A stretch of 64,000 nt of DNA from Vibrio crassostreae (GTDB lineage: Bacteria; Pseudomonadota; Gammaproteobacteria; Enterobacterales; Vibrionaceae), in contig NZ_AP025476.1 in assembly GCF_024347415.1 (NCBI RefSeq), forward strand, positions 1,922,001-1,986,000, written 5' to 3'. A program made the translations under genes and the position numbers. The notes under the pieces were generated by a model that saw only the letters and a list, made by a program, of their open reading frames with translations, ran no database searches and was not told the origin of the DNA. Shown here piece by piece: positions 8,243 through 16,108 of the stretch (positions are counted from its first letter, which is position 1; each line of letters begins with the position of its first letter).

Positions 8243-10362
8243 TATATTTCGACAAACCTCACAAAAGTATCACCATCATAGAAAGATTTATACACCTTCA
8301 GTTTCTCGTCAAAAGTATCTACTTCGTTGATTGCAGCTTTTTCCTCCGCATTCATTTCCTCGAGATTAAACGCCATCATTTTCAACAATATATCGTCCAA
8401 GTTTTTTCCAGTAAGAGAGAACTTAATCGATCGTAAAATATAATCAGGTAGCAGATTATTAATTTGTGTGTGCCCTGCCATTTGCGTAGCCAACCACCCC
8501 TTGCCAATCTTCTTAGCAAACTTAAGAGCACGGTTATATCTAACACGCAGATCCTTATCTTTGATTTCGCTCTTAACACTAGTCAGTCGCTTGCCTTTTT
8601 TATAGTTAGAATCCATAAGTTTTGTAAATAAATCAAAGTTTTGAGTAAGTTTTACCAATTCTGTTTCAAAGGTATTCTGTGCATAAAATGCTTTAACATA
8701 TGGATTATCCTCTACATATTCATCTAAGGCTTCTTTTCGTTCCTTCCCCGACTTATCTGCATTCATTTGAGACTTCACAAAGTCGTCAGTGGCGAATGTA
8801 TCATTGGTTTCGGTTACAAAAGCTTCGTCTAGATCTGTAAGAATTGCACAATAATTCCTTATTCGTTCCTTATGGAAAAGGTCAGATATGTGTTTGAAAA
8901 CTGTACCGTCCATCTTTATCAGACTAACCCCCATCTCATCTAAACTTACTCCAAGAGTAGATTTAACAAGCGCTGGTATGAGGATTAGCTCAGCATCTCC
9001 TTCGACTAAAATCACACTTTTTGCAAAGAGTATGTCGCTCCTCACTGCATCTAAATAACGCTCAATACATTGAATATTGTCCCTTTCTAGCATATTGGAA
9101 GGTAGATACACCTCTGTTTTTGTCTGCTTTCTCGACAAAATGTTCATAGATGAAATCTTTGACACAGAGCTAATCTGAGTTGAATGGGTGGATACAAATA
9201 CCTGAGTGTTTTTGAAGTTGAAGTTCTCAAAGAGCGTTTTTTGAATGTGCGTATGTATATGAGCTTCAGGCTCCTCAATCATCAAAAAGTGTGTGATGTG
9301 ATCATCACTATCTCTGATTACCTCATATTCGTAGAGTTTTAAAGCCAAGTATATTAAATTCGCTCCACCCAAGCTGAGGTCTTCAATTCTTCCAGTACCT
9401 TGGTAGTCCAACGAATCTTCAACGACCAAGCCTAATGATTGAACTAACTCTACAAAATCTTCAGGTAGTTGGGATGACACTCTGATCTTCGGAGAATACG
9501 TAGACCCTATCGTACTAACTAAAGAACTGGATATATCTTCACTCAGGGCTTTTATCTCAGGGATCGACGATATCTTGTTGTTTATATCAATAATGTCGTC
9601 TACAACACTCTTATCATCTTCAATCTCTTTGCTTTTTAGGGTTAGTAACTTATACAGTGGATTCGTTTTATAGTAGCGAAGGTCTGCGACAACATTTCTC
9701 AATGCTTTGACGTATGTACAAGCAACTTCATTTAACAATGAGAAATACGGTGGTTTCTTATTACCGAATGTAGCTTCACTTTCTTTGCTTGGGTCAGGGA
9801 ACTTATACTCATCAAAGTCGCCTACCGTAGCCTTATACGTATTATCATCGGTGAAATCGAGCTTAGTTCTAACGAAAGCGACTGGCTCATACGTATCGCG
9901 TGTAATTGCCTTTGATTTTAGATAGCCTTGGATTGCTTCAGAGCGTGCAATCTTGTCATCGTGCTTACAAGTTAGCTCATACAGATCTTGTCTTATAGAA
10001 AACTTAGGGCGATAAATAAACGAGTATGTACCATTAGAAGAGTCAACTTTTTTGCCTTCATCATTCAAGATATAGTTCGACAAAACTTGCTGCTCTTCAG
10101 AATCAGTCAACCCTTCAAAGTGCAGAGTTATTACGACCCAATGCCCAAATGGCTCGCCGATTCCACGATGGAAATCATCGGCACTTAGAAACTTTGAATT
10201 TGCTGGTAAGGAGTCATCTAGAATAAGACGCATAGCTTGGAATACGTTTGTTTTACCAGACGCATTTTCTCCAATAACTGTATTAACTGAGTCTTTTTCG
10301 AAGTAAAAGTTTGAACGTTCAAAGTTCTTGAAATTAACAATGGACAACTGACTGATATACAT
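8242..10362 (-). CDS. gajA: OLD-family ATPase/TOPRIM nuclease, Gabija GajA-like
   Basis: 706 aa. Walker A GENASGKT at 31-38, ABC signature LSLGG at 329-333, Walker B FLMIEEPEAH at 359-368, H-loop STHSTQ at 391-396. The TOPRIM nuclease domain follows: ILVEGDAE at 451-458 gives the catalytic Glu, LTDLDEAF at 508-515 the acidic DxD, and NTFETELV near 565 matches the downstream metal-site region. This is the class 2 OLD layout (with a UvrD partner). GajA cuts DNA when nucleotide pools fall during phage replication. Longer than B. cereus GajA (about 580 aa), with extra sequence mostly between the ATPase lobes and after TOPRIM. First gene of a two-gene operon; promoter should lie just above 10362. 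Confidence 0.88.
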   Translation of the reverse strand: MYISQLSIVNFKNFERSNFYFEKDSVNTVIGENASGKTNVFQAMRLILDDSLPANSKFLSADDFHRGIGEPFGHWVVITLHFEGLTDSEEQQVLSNYILNDEGKKVDSSNGTYSFIYRPKFSIRQDLYELTCKHDDKIARSEAIQGYLKSKAITRDTYEPVAFVRTKLDFTDDNTYKATVGDFDEYKFPDPSKESEATFGNKKPPYFSLLNEVACTYVKALRNVVADLRYYKTNPLYKLLTLKSKEIEDDKSVVDDIIDINNKISSIPEIKALSEDISSSLVSTIGSTYSPKIRVSSQLPEDFVELVQSLGLVVEDSLDYQGTGRIEDLSLGGANLIYLALKLYEYEVIRDSDDHITHFLMIEEPEAHIHTHIQKTLFENFNFKNTQVFVSTHSTQISSVSKISSMNILSRKQTKTEVYLPSNMLERDNIQCIERYLDAVRSDILFAKSVILVEGDAELILIPALVKSTLGVSLDEMGVSLIKMDGTVFKHISDLFHKERIRNYCAILTDLDEAFVTETNDTFATDDFVKSQMNADKSGKERKEALDEYVEDNPYVKAFYAQNTFETELVKLTQNFDLFTKLMDSNYKKGKRLTSVKSEIKDKDLRVRYNRALKFAKKIGKGWLATQMAGHTQINNLLPDYILRSIKFSLTGKNLDDILLKMMAFNLEEMNAEEKAAINEVDTFDEKLKVYKSFYDGDTFVRFVEI

Positions 10363-10606
10363 GAGTATTAAGCTCTAAAGATTGGCTTTTTTCGAATTAA
10401 GCGATAATAAACTACTTTAGCTACTGTACGTGTGACGAGGCTCGATTTATCGCATTTTTGAATCACCACCGTATCAGTAGGCACATGCCGACCATATCAG
10501 TATGTAACCTGCACCAGATTGAATCATTAGGAAAGTTTGTCTAAATATGATGCTCAGGATTGTTTTGATTAATGGCTCTAAGTGGAAATGGGGCAAAGAC
10601 GATTTA

Positions 10607-10869
10607 CGAAACAACTTGTTTCGCATTTTTGCAAGACCCTCTTGCAAAATTTAGGTATTAAAATTTGTCCAACAGGTTGTTGGACAATTTGGCCATGTAG
10701 GGGTTGTTGCAAACTCTGCAACTACTGAGGATTCCTCGGTAATTGTTCATTAGCTAATCCTATGGTTTTACTGTGGCTCCTGAAGCATTGGGGTATCTCT
10801 GAGTTACGATGATAGGTACCTCTAGTTTTCACTCCACATCGCAACTTGCGCATCGCAACTTGCGATGTG
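10607..10869. repeat. Array of five or six short hairpins
   Basis: Inverted repeats read directly: CGAAACAA/TTGTTTCG (10607-10623), TTTTGCAAGA/TCTTGCAAAA (10627-10649), TTGTCCAAC/GTTGGACAA (10665-10687), GTTGCA/TGCAAC (10706-10722), GAGGA/TCCTC (10727-10737) and CACATCGCAA/TTGCGATGTG (10835-10869, with a nested palindrome at 10851-10867). Loops are 1-5 nt except in the last, whose 15-nt loop can refold. Most share a CAA/TTG core. None has a T-run, so they are not ordinary terminators. Confidence 0.7.
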
Positions 10870-11340
10870 TGATTACTTAAAAGTTCTCAAAGTAAGATTA
10901 AAGATTTTAATAAATAAAAATCATAACCTTAAGGATGAACCCCGTTGGACCATTGTTGATAATAGTAAGCATTAGAGGGCGAGCATATCACTTAAAAAAC
11001 GGTCCTAAACAGAGAGGTTTGCTAGTTTATTAGTAGCGTTGCTTTTGACACTTCGAGTTATGTTCCTAATTTCGCTAGATCATATATTCAGCGAATTGTC
11101 TTCGTATAGGTTAGCTAAAGAGCCCATGGCATTATATAAGTAAATTAGTAGCGAGAGCTTGGAGAAGTTTCCCTGGAAGTAGTTAGTACCAATAGGCCCA
11201 CATAGAAAACCTCAAAAACTTCACTTCTGCATTCCGGAGGAGGATTAATGCTTATCGATATTGAATGTTTCAGGAGCAATAACTGAGGCCACTCTAACAA
11301 TGCTGGCATTTTCATGAGACGCGACAAAGCCGGCAATCTC

Positions 11341-11516
11341 TCGACCAATTCTTTTAAACTTTTTAGTCGAAAAAGAAATAACATTTACTTTTCTGGTCGA
11401 GATTATGCTCAAATCCTAACTTCGACCAAAAGGGTCAACTAATAGAGTGCTGTGTTCGACCAGGATAATTAAACCTTTTAGTCGAGTGACTATTTGAATT
11501 AACCTCTTTGGTCAGA
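11341..11516. repeat. Cluster of GTCGA motifs
   Basis: Seven matches to TTTT(A/G)GTCGA or its complement in 176 bases: TCGACCA at 11341, TTTTAGTCGA at 11361, TTCTGGTCGA at 11391, TTCGACCAAAA at 11421, TTCGACCAG at 11455, TTTTAGTCGAG at 11476 and the degenerate TTTGGTCAGA at 11507. Both orientations occur. Looks like a multi-site protein-binding region; the binder is unknown. Confidence 0.55.
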
Positions 11517-11855
11517 GGCGTGATAGCTATGAACTGCGTTAGCTTGTTTGTTTGAGGAAGTAAGCTTGCTGCATTCGGTTCTTCGCTTTACACTGATAGC
11601 GAGAGCCTCGGTTATCCCTGCTTTATTCTTTGAGTTACTATTTACTGTCTGGCCAGAAGTAATGGTATCAATTTGAATCTAGCGTAATTGCAAAGCAGCC
11701 CACCGAGGACATACGATAGGCCTAAGGTACTCTCCCTCCCATATTTGGTGATGAAATACCAGGCACCGCACCCAGAATTCAAATTAATGAAAACATTCTG
11801 TACGTAGCTGTTATACAACAACCTGTGGCTTTGTCGTATCTGAAAGAAAGAGCAA

Positions 11856-11878
11856 TTGTGCAAGGACTTCTTGCACAA
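11856..11878. repeat. Inverted repeat, 9-bp arms
   Basis: TTGTGCAAG (11856-11864), loop GACTT, CTTGCACAA (11870-11878). Same CAAG/CTTG core as the hairpin at 10627-10649. It lies just past the stop codon of the antitoxin-like gene and could stabilise its 3' end. Confidence 0.6.
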
Positions 11879-11930
11879 ATTATTTTACTGCCATCTAAAT
11901 TGATTGAGTTAAAACTGAAGGTTAGCTAGT

Positions 11931-12182
11931 TTAAAATGGGAAGTGATCTTCTTCATACCCTTCAACCCAAGTTACTAGCTTTTCAAGCTCATCACCCTCG
12001 GGTGTGCCTGGTTCAGCCACATCAAACAAGGATTCAATTCTTTTCAAAACGGCTTTATAGTCGCTTTCTGAGGGTTCTAGTCCCACTTCATCTAATGAAA
12101 CTGTAGCAAGCCCATCAGCGTGGGCAGTATTAGGTGTAATACCCTTAAGCAGTTCTTTTTCTGATAGCTTTTTCTTGCTCAT
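11931..12182 (-). CDS. HigA-like antitoxin, short form without HTH
   Basis: 83 aa. Residues 43-83 (YKAVLKRIESLFDVAEPG..., TPEGDELEKLVTWVEGYEE, HFPF) match the N-terminal dimer region of HigA-type antitoxins, which normally continues into an XRE helix-turn-helix. Here the protein stops exactly at that point. The first 40 residues (KKLSEKELLKGITPNTAHAD) resemble the C-terminal toxin-binding tail of AbrB/MazE-type antitoxins, so it may be a chimera. No toxin gene is adjacent on either side. It could be a remnant, an orphan antitoxin or a small regulator. Start ATG has a weak AAACGAC upstream. Confidence 0.55.
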   Translation of the reverse strand: MSKKKLSEKELLKGITPNTAHADGLATVSLDEVGLEPSESDYKAVLKRIESLFDVAEPGTPEGDELEKLVTWVEGYEEDHFPF

Positions 12183-12304
12183 AAGTCGTTTCTCGATTCG
12201 AAAATGACATTAGATTAGTTTATAGCACAATGGACTACTAGCCGTAATGTAGAACCTTATTCAAATAGTTTCATGCGCTCTAAACACGTCTTGGGGGCAT
12301 TTTT

Positions 12305-12327
12305 GAGCTAGCAGCATTTACTAGCTC
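12305..12327. repeat. Hairpin next to a TTGGGGGCA motif
   Basis: Arms GAGCTAG (12305-12311) and CTAGCTC (12321-12327). A TTGGGGGCA motif ends six bases upstream (12291-12299), giving the same motif-plus-hairpin arrangement seen at 3756, 19836 and 28056. Possibly a further, decayed border element between the antitoxin-like gene and the helicase operon. Confidence 0.45.
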
Positions 12328-12448
12328 TTTCGGGTAGGAGTAATCCAAAACTGAAGTGTGGTATTAACGAGCCTCTAAGCCGCGCCACCCAGAGTCAAAA
12401 CGCTGAATTTTGATTGAGTTAAACGACTTGGTAAAACAATAAGCCTAC

Positions 12449-13828
12449 TCAAGAAGCCAAAAATGCCGATATTACCCGCTGTCTAAAAGCTCCGAGCCGA
12501 AGCTCATCAAACGCGCCAAGTGCGACATCAATACTCTCAGTGTTCCTTGTCGTGCTATTCCATACCAGCTTAGAGCTAAGTCCTCCTCGCTCTTCTAGCA
12601 GCCCCTTTTCGCTAAGACGGTTGTGCTTAGTATCTGGCTCGGCTTCTGCAAACTTTTCCCATTTTGCATATATACACGACTCAGGAATATCTTGTTCAAT
12701 CCTTTCTGCATAGTCAATCAAGCTTTGTTCAGCAAAGGTGAATAACCACGCTTGTTGATTTGTCGCGCCGTTCACACGAAGAATTCGCCCGAGCACCTGT
12801 CTGAAGTACAATTCGGTTTTGACTGAACTCATGTGACAACACACTTGAAGGCGCGGAATATCGGTTCCCTCACTAATCATTCCAACGCTAACAATCCATT
12901 GAGTATCGCTTCGTCTATAACGTTCAATCTCTGCTAAAGGCTCTTCATGCCGATAGGTCACTATTGAGACCGATTGAGCATACTTTTCAAAAAGTACCTT
13001 TTTAATTGTTTGTGCGTGTTGAACTGATGCAGCAACAATTAACCCTCCAGCCGTCGGGGATCGAGAACGGATTTCTTCAAGCTTTTTGCAACCCAATCCA
13101 AGTAAGTACTCCATTGCATCTTTATTATGAATGATGCTTTGATATGAGGACTTAGTCTGCTTAATCATTTCCAATATTGAAGAAAAAGACTCCACCTTCT
13201 CATCGCTCGTCACGGTCAAATGTTCATTATCAACCAAAACAATCTTAGGGGCTCTGCAAACCTTATCGCCGATTGCTTGTTTTAACGTGTATTGATAATC
13301 AACCAAAAGTATTCCGTCAGGATCGCTGTACTGTCCCAATACTATCGGCAAAGAGTCTGAACGCCACGGAGTCCCTGAAAGAGCAAGGGTATACGTTGCC
13401 AGCCCTTGAATCTTTGCAAGGACTTGTTGCCCCCAAACATTCGCATTTTCAACCTCTGTACCAGAGCAGTGGTGTATCTCATCAAAGACCACAAAAACTC
13501 GATGATTTCTTAGCGTCAGCCAAAACTCCTCATTTAGAAATTGAATCGACTGATAAGTGAGAGATCGTCCAATAGAACCTAACCCTCCATTAAAGGTACA
13601 ATTAAGAATCTGTGAAAAGGTTTTCTTTATTCCGCTTGAAACCGTTAAAGAAGGTGAGAAACATAATACAAGGTCGATCTTGTCCTCTTGCATCAACCTT
13701 GAAGCGACCGTCGCAGCCAGTACCGTTTTTCCAGCCCCTGGAGTTGCTTGGCAGAAGAAGTGCTGCTGGTTTGAGCTGTATTTCTGTAATGCCTTCTCTG
13801 AGCATTCTGCCTGCCATGGCCTTAGCAC
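12449..13828 (-). CDS. Superfamily 2 DEAD/DEAH helicase
   Basis: 459 aa. Motif I TPGAGKT at 29-35, motif II DEIH at 116-119, motif III SGTPW near 155, motif V region GMISEGTDIP and motif VI QVLGRILR near 340. This is the compact UvsW/RadD-like form: ATPase core only, with no nuclease or specificity domain. It overlaps the stop of the upstream 177-aa gene by 7 bases, so they form a coupled operon. With the divergent XRE gene it makes a self-contained three-gene unit. Role unknown: either DNA repair/replication help for the island or part of a defence system. Terminator not obvious downstream. Confidence 0.8.
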   Translation of the reverse strand: MLRPWQAECSEKALQKYSSNQQHFFCQATPGAGKTVLAATVASRLMQEDKIDLVLCFSPSLTVSSGIKKTFSQILNCTFNGGLGSIGRSLTYQSIQFLNEEFWLTLRNHRVFVVFDEIHHCSGTEVENANVWGQQVLAKIQGLATYTLALSGTPWRSDSLPIVLGQYSDPDGILLVDYQYTLKQAIGDKVCRAPKIVLVDNEHLTVTSDEKVESFSSILEMIKQTKSSYQSIIHNKDAMEYLLGLGCKKLEEIRSRSPTAGGLIVAASVQHAQTIKKVLFEKYAQSVSIVTYRHEEPLAEIERYRRSDTQWIVSVGMISEGTDIPRLQVCCHMSSVKTELYFRQVLGRILRVNGATNQQAWLFTFAEQSLIDYAERIEQDIPESCIYAKWEKFAEAEPDTKHNRLSEKGLLEERGGLSSKLVWNSTTRNTESIDVALGAFDELRLGAFRQRVISAFLAS

Positions 13829-14355
13829 GACTGGTTATCCTCACAAAGTGTTTTGAGAACACTGGTGAGTACATTCACTCTTCCTAACAACTGCGCTGAA
13901 TGCTCTCTTGCTTGCTCAAGAAGTGGAAGCAACCTCGGCTCGAGTTCAGGAAAGCGGCTACAGAGAGATTGATACTCATTAATCTCCCCAAAAACAATCT
14001 CTAGCTCACCTTTGTACTGATTGCGTTCATGTCTTAATACCGAGTAATCAGACGAGGTGGAAAAAGTAACCTTAGTTTTGTCTGATGCAGTATCGATTTG
14101 AAGGCCTTTAAATAAGTCTGTTTGAAAGTATCGTTTCTGCTGCCCCGTCCCTTCAACTCGAAGCCAATTGTTCTTCACCAAACGAAGGAGCTGTCGATAA
14201 ACCTTACGACGAGCATCATCCAAATCAACATAGGAGTCATCAATCGAAACAAATGCATCTCTTAGCTCAACAACTAAAAAACCATCCATCTCTTTTTCAA
14301 TCAATAGGTTGTGCATTTCATCACTGATTTTCAAAGAACGCTTCATGTACCGCAT
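13822..14355 (-). CDS. Helicase-associated protein with winged-helix-like N-terminus
   Basis: 177 aa; a second ATG three codons in (14346, MKRSLK) is an equally good start. Residues 20-90 (VVELRDAFVSIDD, DDARRKVYRQLLRLVKNNWL, GTGQQKRYFQTDLFK) look like a winged-helix DNA-binding unit with a wing hairpin. The C-terminal 70 residues are helical and probably coiled coil (GELEIVFGEINEYQSLCSRF; PLLEQAREHSAQLLGRVNVL). No family recognised. It precedes and overlaps the helicase gene and likely serves as its DNA-binding or loading partner. Its promoter region carries the twin palindromes at 14367-14420. Confidence 0.65.
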   Translation of the reverse strand: MRYMKRSLKISDEMHNLLIEKEMDGFLVVELRDAFVSIDDSYVDLDDARRKVYRQLLRLVKNNWLRVEGTGQQKRYFQTDLFKGLQIDTASDKTKVTFSTSSDYSVLRHERNQYKGELEIVFGEINEYQSLCSRFPELEPRLLPLLEQAREHSAQLLGRVNVLTSVLKTLCEDNQSC

Positions 14356-14366
14356 ATACCACTAAA

Positions 14367-14387
14367 ATACTAAGGATTGCTTAGTAT
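14367..14387. promoter_or_regulatory. Operator palindrome 1 for the XRE regulator
   Basis: Perfect arms ATACTAAG and CTTAGTAT with spacer GATTG, eleven bases upstream of the 177-aa gene. The same core CTAAG-N5-CTTAG recurs at 14402-14420. Matching sites in the divergent intergenic region next to an XRE gene are the standard autoregulation layout. Confidence 0.8.
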
Positions 14388-14401
14388 ACAGAAATCAGTA
14401 A

Positions 14402-14420
14402 AACTAAGAAAATCTTAGTT
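14402..14420. promoter_or_regulatory. Operator palindrome 2 for the XRE regulator
   Basis: Perfect arms AACTAAG and CTTAGTT with spacer AAAAT. Centre-to-centre distance to operator 1 is 34 bases, a little over three helix turns, so two dimers could bind cooperatively and silence both divergent promoters. Confidence 0.8.
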
Positions 14421-14448
14421 ACCGTGAAATCAAAGAAATGAAACTTAA

Positions 14449-14769
14449 GTGCCATTCGAAAACCCAATTCCAGTGCGGCTCAAAGAAGCCCGCAAAAAAG
14501 CAAACCTCTCTCAAAAAGCATTGGGAGTACGTATAGGTATGGATGAAAGCTCTGCTAGCCCAAGAATGAATCAATACGAGAAGGGTAAACACACCCCAGA
14601 CGTACAAACCTTAAAGCTATTGGCCGATGAACTAGGTGTGCCTTTAAGTTACTTTTTCTGTGAAGATGCAAGCGCCGCAGAACTAGCATGTATTGTTTCT
14701 CAAATGACAGAGAGTGAGAGGAAAGAATTAATTTCATCATTGCTAGCCAAAAGTAAACGTGAAGTCTAG
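14449..14769 (+). CDS. XRE-family transcriptional regulator
   Basis: 106 aa, GTG start. A canonical XRE domain covers residues 9-68: RLKEARKKANLSQKALGVRI, then the recognition helix (SASPRMNQYEKGKHTPD) and LKLLADELGVPLSYFF. The short C-terminal tail (LACIVSQMTESERKELISSL) is typical of small stand-alone repressors. It is transcribed away from the 177-aa/helicase operon across the twin CTAAG operators and most likely represses both directions. Such repressors often guard costly or toxic genes in islands. Confidence 0.85.
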   Translation: MPFENPIPVRLKEARKKANLSQKALGVRIGMDESSASPRMNQYEKGKHTPDVQTLKLLADELGVPLSYFFCEDASAAELACIVSQMTESERKELISSLLAKSKREV

Positions 14770-14908
14770 TTGCATATCCAGACTTAGATTTGGTCTGCGG
14801 CCTGACTAAATAGGTACTATTTAGGATCTTCCTTTACTGTTTCTTGTTGGCAGAATTCAAAGTCGCTTGGTGATCACACACTGGTTTATATCGGCGCTAG
14901 AACGTTTC

Positions 14909-14973
14909 TGGACATTTCTGAGTTAGAGACTTTGCTAATTTTACGGATAACGGATTAGCTCAAGTATCGCAAA
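14909..14973 (+). repeat. Module-border repeat, copy C (short form)
   Basis: TGGACA, then GAGTTAGAGACTTTGCTAATT, ACGGATAA and CTCAAGTATCGCAAAG, in the same order and orientation as the other copies; ACGGATAA is shared with copy A. The more divergent of the short copies. Marks the left border of the SMEK/radical SAM operon block. Confidence 0.6.
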
Positions 14974-15007
14974 GAGTTTTGAACCATTAAGGCATCATTA
15001 CTCTAAC

Positions 15008-15060
15008 GCTGTGGTCCAATTCATCGAACCACAGCAGTACCGTTGTTTAAGAAAACAACG
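15008..15060 (-). terminator. Two adjacent hairpins after the radical SAM gene
   Basis: Perfect 8-bp stems: CGTTGTTT/AAACAACG (15041-15060), eleven bases past the radical SAM stop codon, and GCTGTGGT/ACCACAGC (15008-15035). No long T-run follows on the minus strand, so they may act in 3'-end stability or weak termination. Confidence 0.5.
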
Positions 15061-15070
15061 TAATTGGTAT

Positions 15071-16105
15071 TTACCTGTTTCCACAAACTACAAGCTCATC
15101 GAATAGTGGGCAGCCGTTCATACAAACTGAGCTGTGGCTACAGACCCCACAGCGATCCGAGCTGAAATAACGTCGAAAAGATTTGAAGTTTTTAGATTTT
15201 ATCCATATATCTAGAAGCTTTGTCTTATTATTTAACTGCTCTCCTTCTACTAATCCAGCCTGAAAAGAACAGGGATATACTTTTAAATCTTCTGATACAT
15301 ACAACGAAAATCTACCTGCATCGCATGCGTCCACCATTGACGTATTAGCGTTCGTTCGCGCAAAGACGCCGCTGACGCAACAAGCATCAAAACCAACTTT
15401 CAGCTTTCTTTGCTGAGAGGTAGCTAATTCAAAAAGCTCATTTAGCCTAGGGCTATTACGCAAGAGCCTTTCTTCAAAAACTTTTCTACCAGATGGTTTG
15501 TAATTTAAGAATATTATAGCGTTTATTCCTGTAAGAAATTCAGGGGGCTGTTTTAGCCAGTCAATTGCGGTGTCAACGCTCTTGGCGTCCAAGATAAAAT
15601 GAATATTGGTTTTGACACCGAGGTTGTTCAGCTTCTTTAGCGTCCTAGCTGCCTCATCGTACGGTGGATACGCAGAAACAGCTACAGCACCACAATACTT
15701 GCGAGTAGCACTAAGGATTTTATCGCTCAATCCACGACCGTTCGTTGTATAGTTAGGCACTATTCCTTTGGAATATGTATATTCTAAAATCTCTAAAAAA
15801 TCAGGATGCTGATTAGGGTTTCCGCCTCCTAAAGCCACCTGAAATGTATGCATGTCTGCTGCTTGGTCAATCACTTTCTTGTAATCATCTAGCGCCATAT
15901 GTTTGCCGTATTTCGTTGATGATTTGTAGCAAAAAGGACAACCTTTATCACACCAATTTGTGATTGAAATATCCATCAACTCAGGTCCGTGTGGTGACCA
16001 GAACGGCTCTCTCTTCCCTTTGTCAGGAACCCGAGCGAAGAAACCATTATCTGGATTGAAAAAGGATGTATAACCCAAATTATTATATCGAATAGCTTTT
16101 AACAT
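15071..16105 (-). CDS. Radical SAM/SPASM peptide-modifying enzyme
   Basis: 344 aa. The radical SAM cluster motif C-x3-C-x2-C is at C52, C56 and C59 (NWCDKGCPFCY); a glycine-rich SAM loop ALGGGNPNQHP is at 91-101. The C-terminal SPASM/Twitch region has cysteines at 261, 279, 319, 322, 328, 332 and 341 (CGVCSHSSVCMNGCP), enough for auxiliary iron-sulfur clusters. Enzymes with this layout usually modify ribosomally made peptides or proteins. No RRE leader-binding domain is apparent. It is the last gene of a four-gene operon and begins three bases after the 132-aa gene, its most likely substrate or partner. Confidence 0.85.
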   Translation of the reverse strand: MLKAIRYNNLGYTSFFNPDNGFFARVPDKGKREPFWSPHGPELMDISITNWCDKGCPFCYKSSTKYGKHMALDDYKKVIDQAADMHTFQVALGGGNPNQHPDFLEILEYTYSKGIVPNYTTNGRGLSDKILSATRKYCGAVAVSAYPPYDEAARTLKKLNNLGVKTNIHFILDAKSVDTAIDWLKQPPEFLTGINAIIFLNYKPSGRKVFEERLLRNSPRLNELFELATSQQRKLKVGFDACCVSGVFARTNANTSMVDACDAGRFSLYVSEDLKVYPCSFQAGLVEGEQLNNKTKLLDIWIKSKNFKSFRRYFSSDRCGVCSHSSVCMNGCPLFDELVVCGNR

Positions 16106-16108
16106 TAT

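Larger units (their letters stand above)
10363..11930. other. Long non-coding stretch with hairpin array and motif cluster
   Basis: About 1.57 kb without a believable gene. The ORFs of 60-80 codons here show no protein-like composition. It holds the hairpin array at 10607-10869, a cluster of GTCGA motifs at 11341-11516 and another hairpin at 11856-11878. A TGGGGCA motif at 10589-10595 resembles the start of the border repeat. The gajA promoter must be at the left end. Confidence 0.6.
14770..15070. other. Intergenic stretch with repeat copy C and two hairpins
   Basis: About 300 bases separating the XRE/helicase unit from the radical SAM operon. Contains border repeat C (14909-14973) and the hairpins at 15008-15060. 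No ORF. Confidence 0.55.

Noticed and set aside
10607..10869. CRISPR array
   Set aside because: The hairpins differ in sequence and spacing; there are no uniform direct repeats or spacers and no cas genes.
11145..11384. 79-codon minus-strand ORF in the non-coding stretch
   Set aside because: Leucine-rich, no ribosome site, overlaps the GTCGA motif cluster and shows no domain.
11642..11878. 78-codon minus-strand ORF
   Set aside because: Low-complexity, protein-unlike composition and includes a hairpin; no start signal.
13273..13887. Three overlapping plus/minus ORFs within the helicase gene
   Set aside because: Shadows of the helicase reading frame; no motifs.
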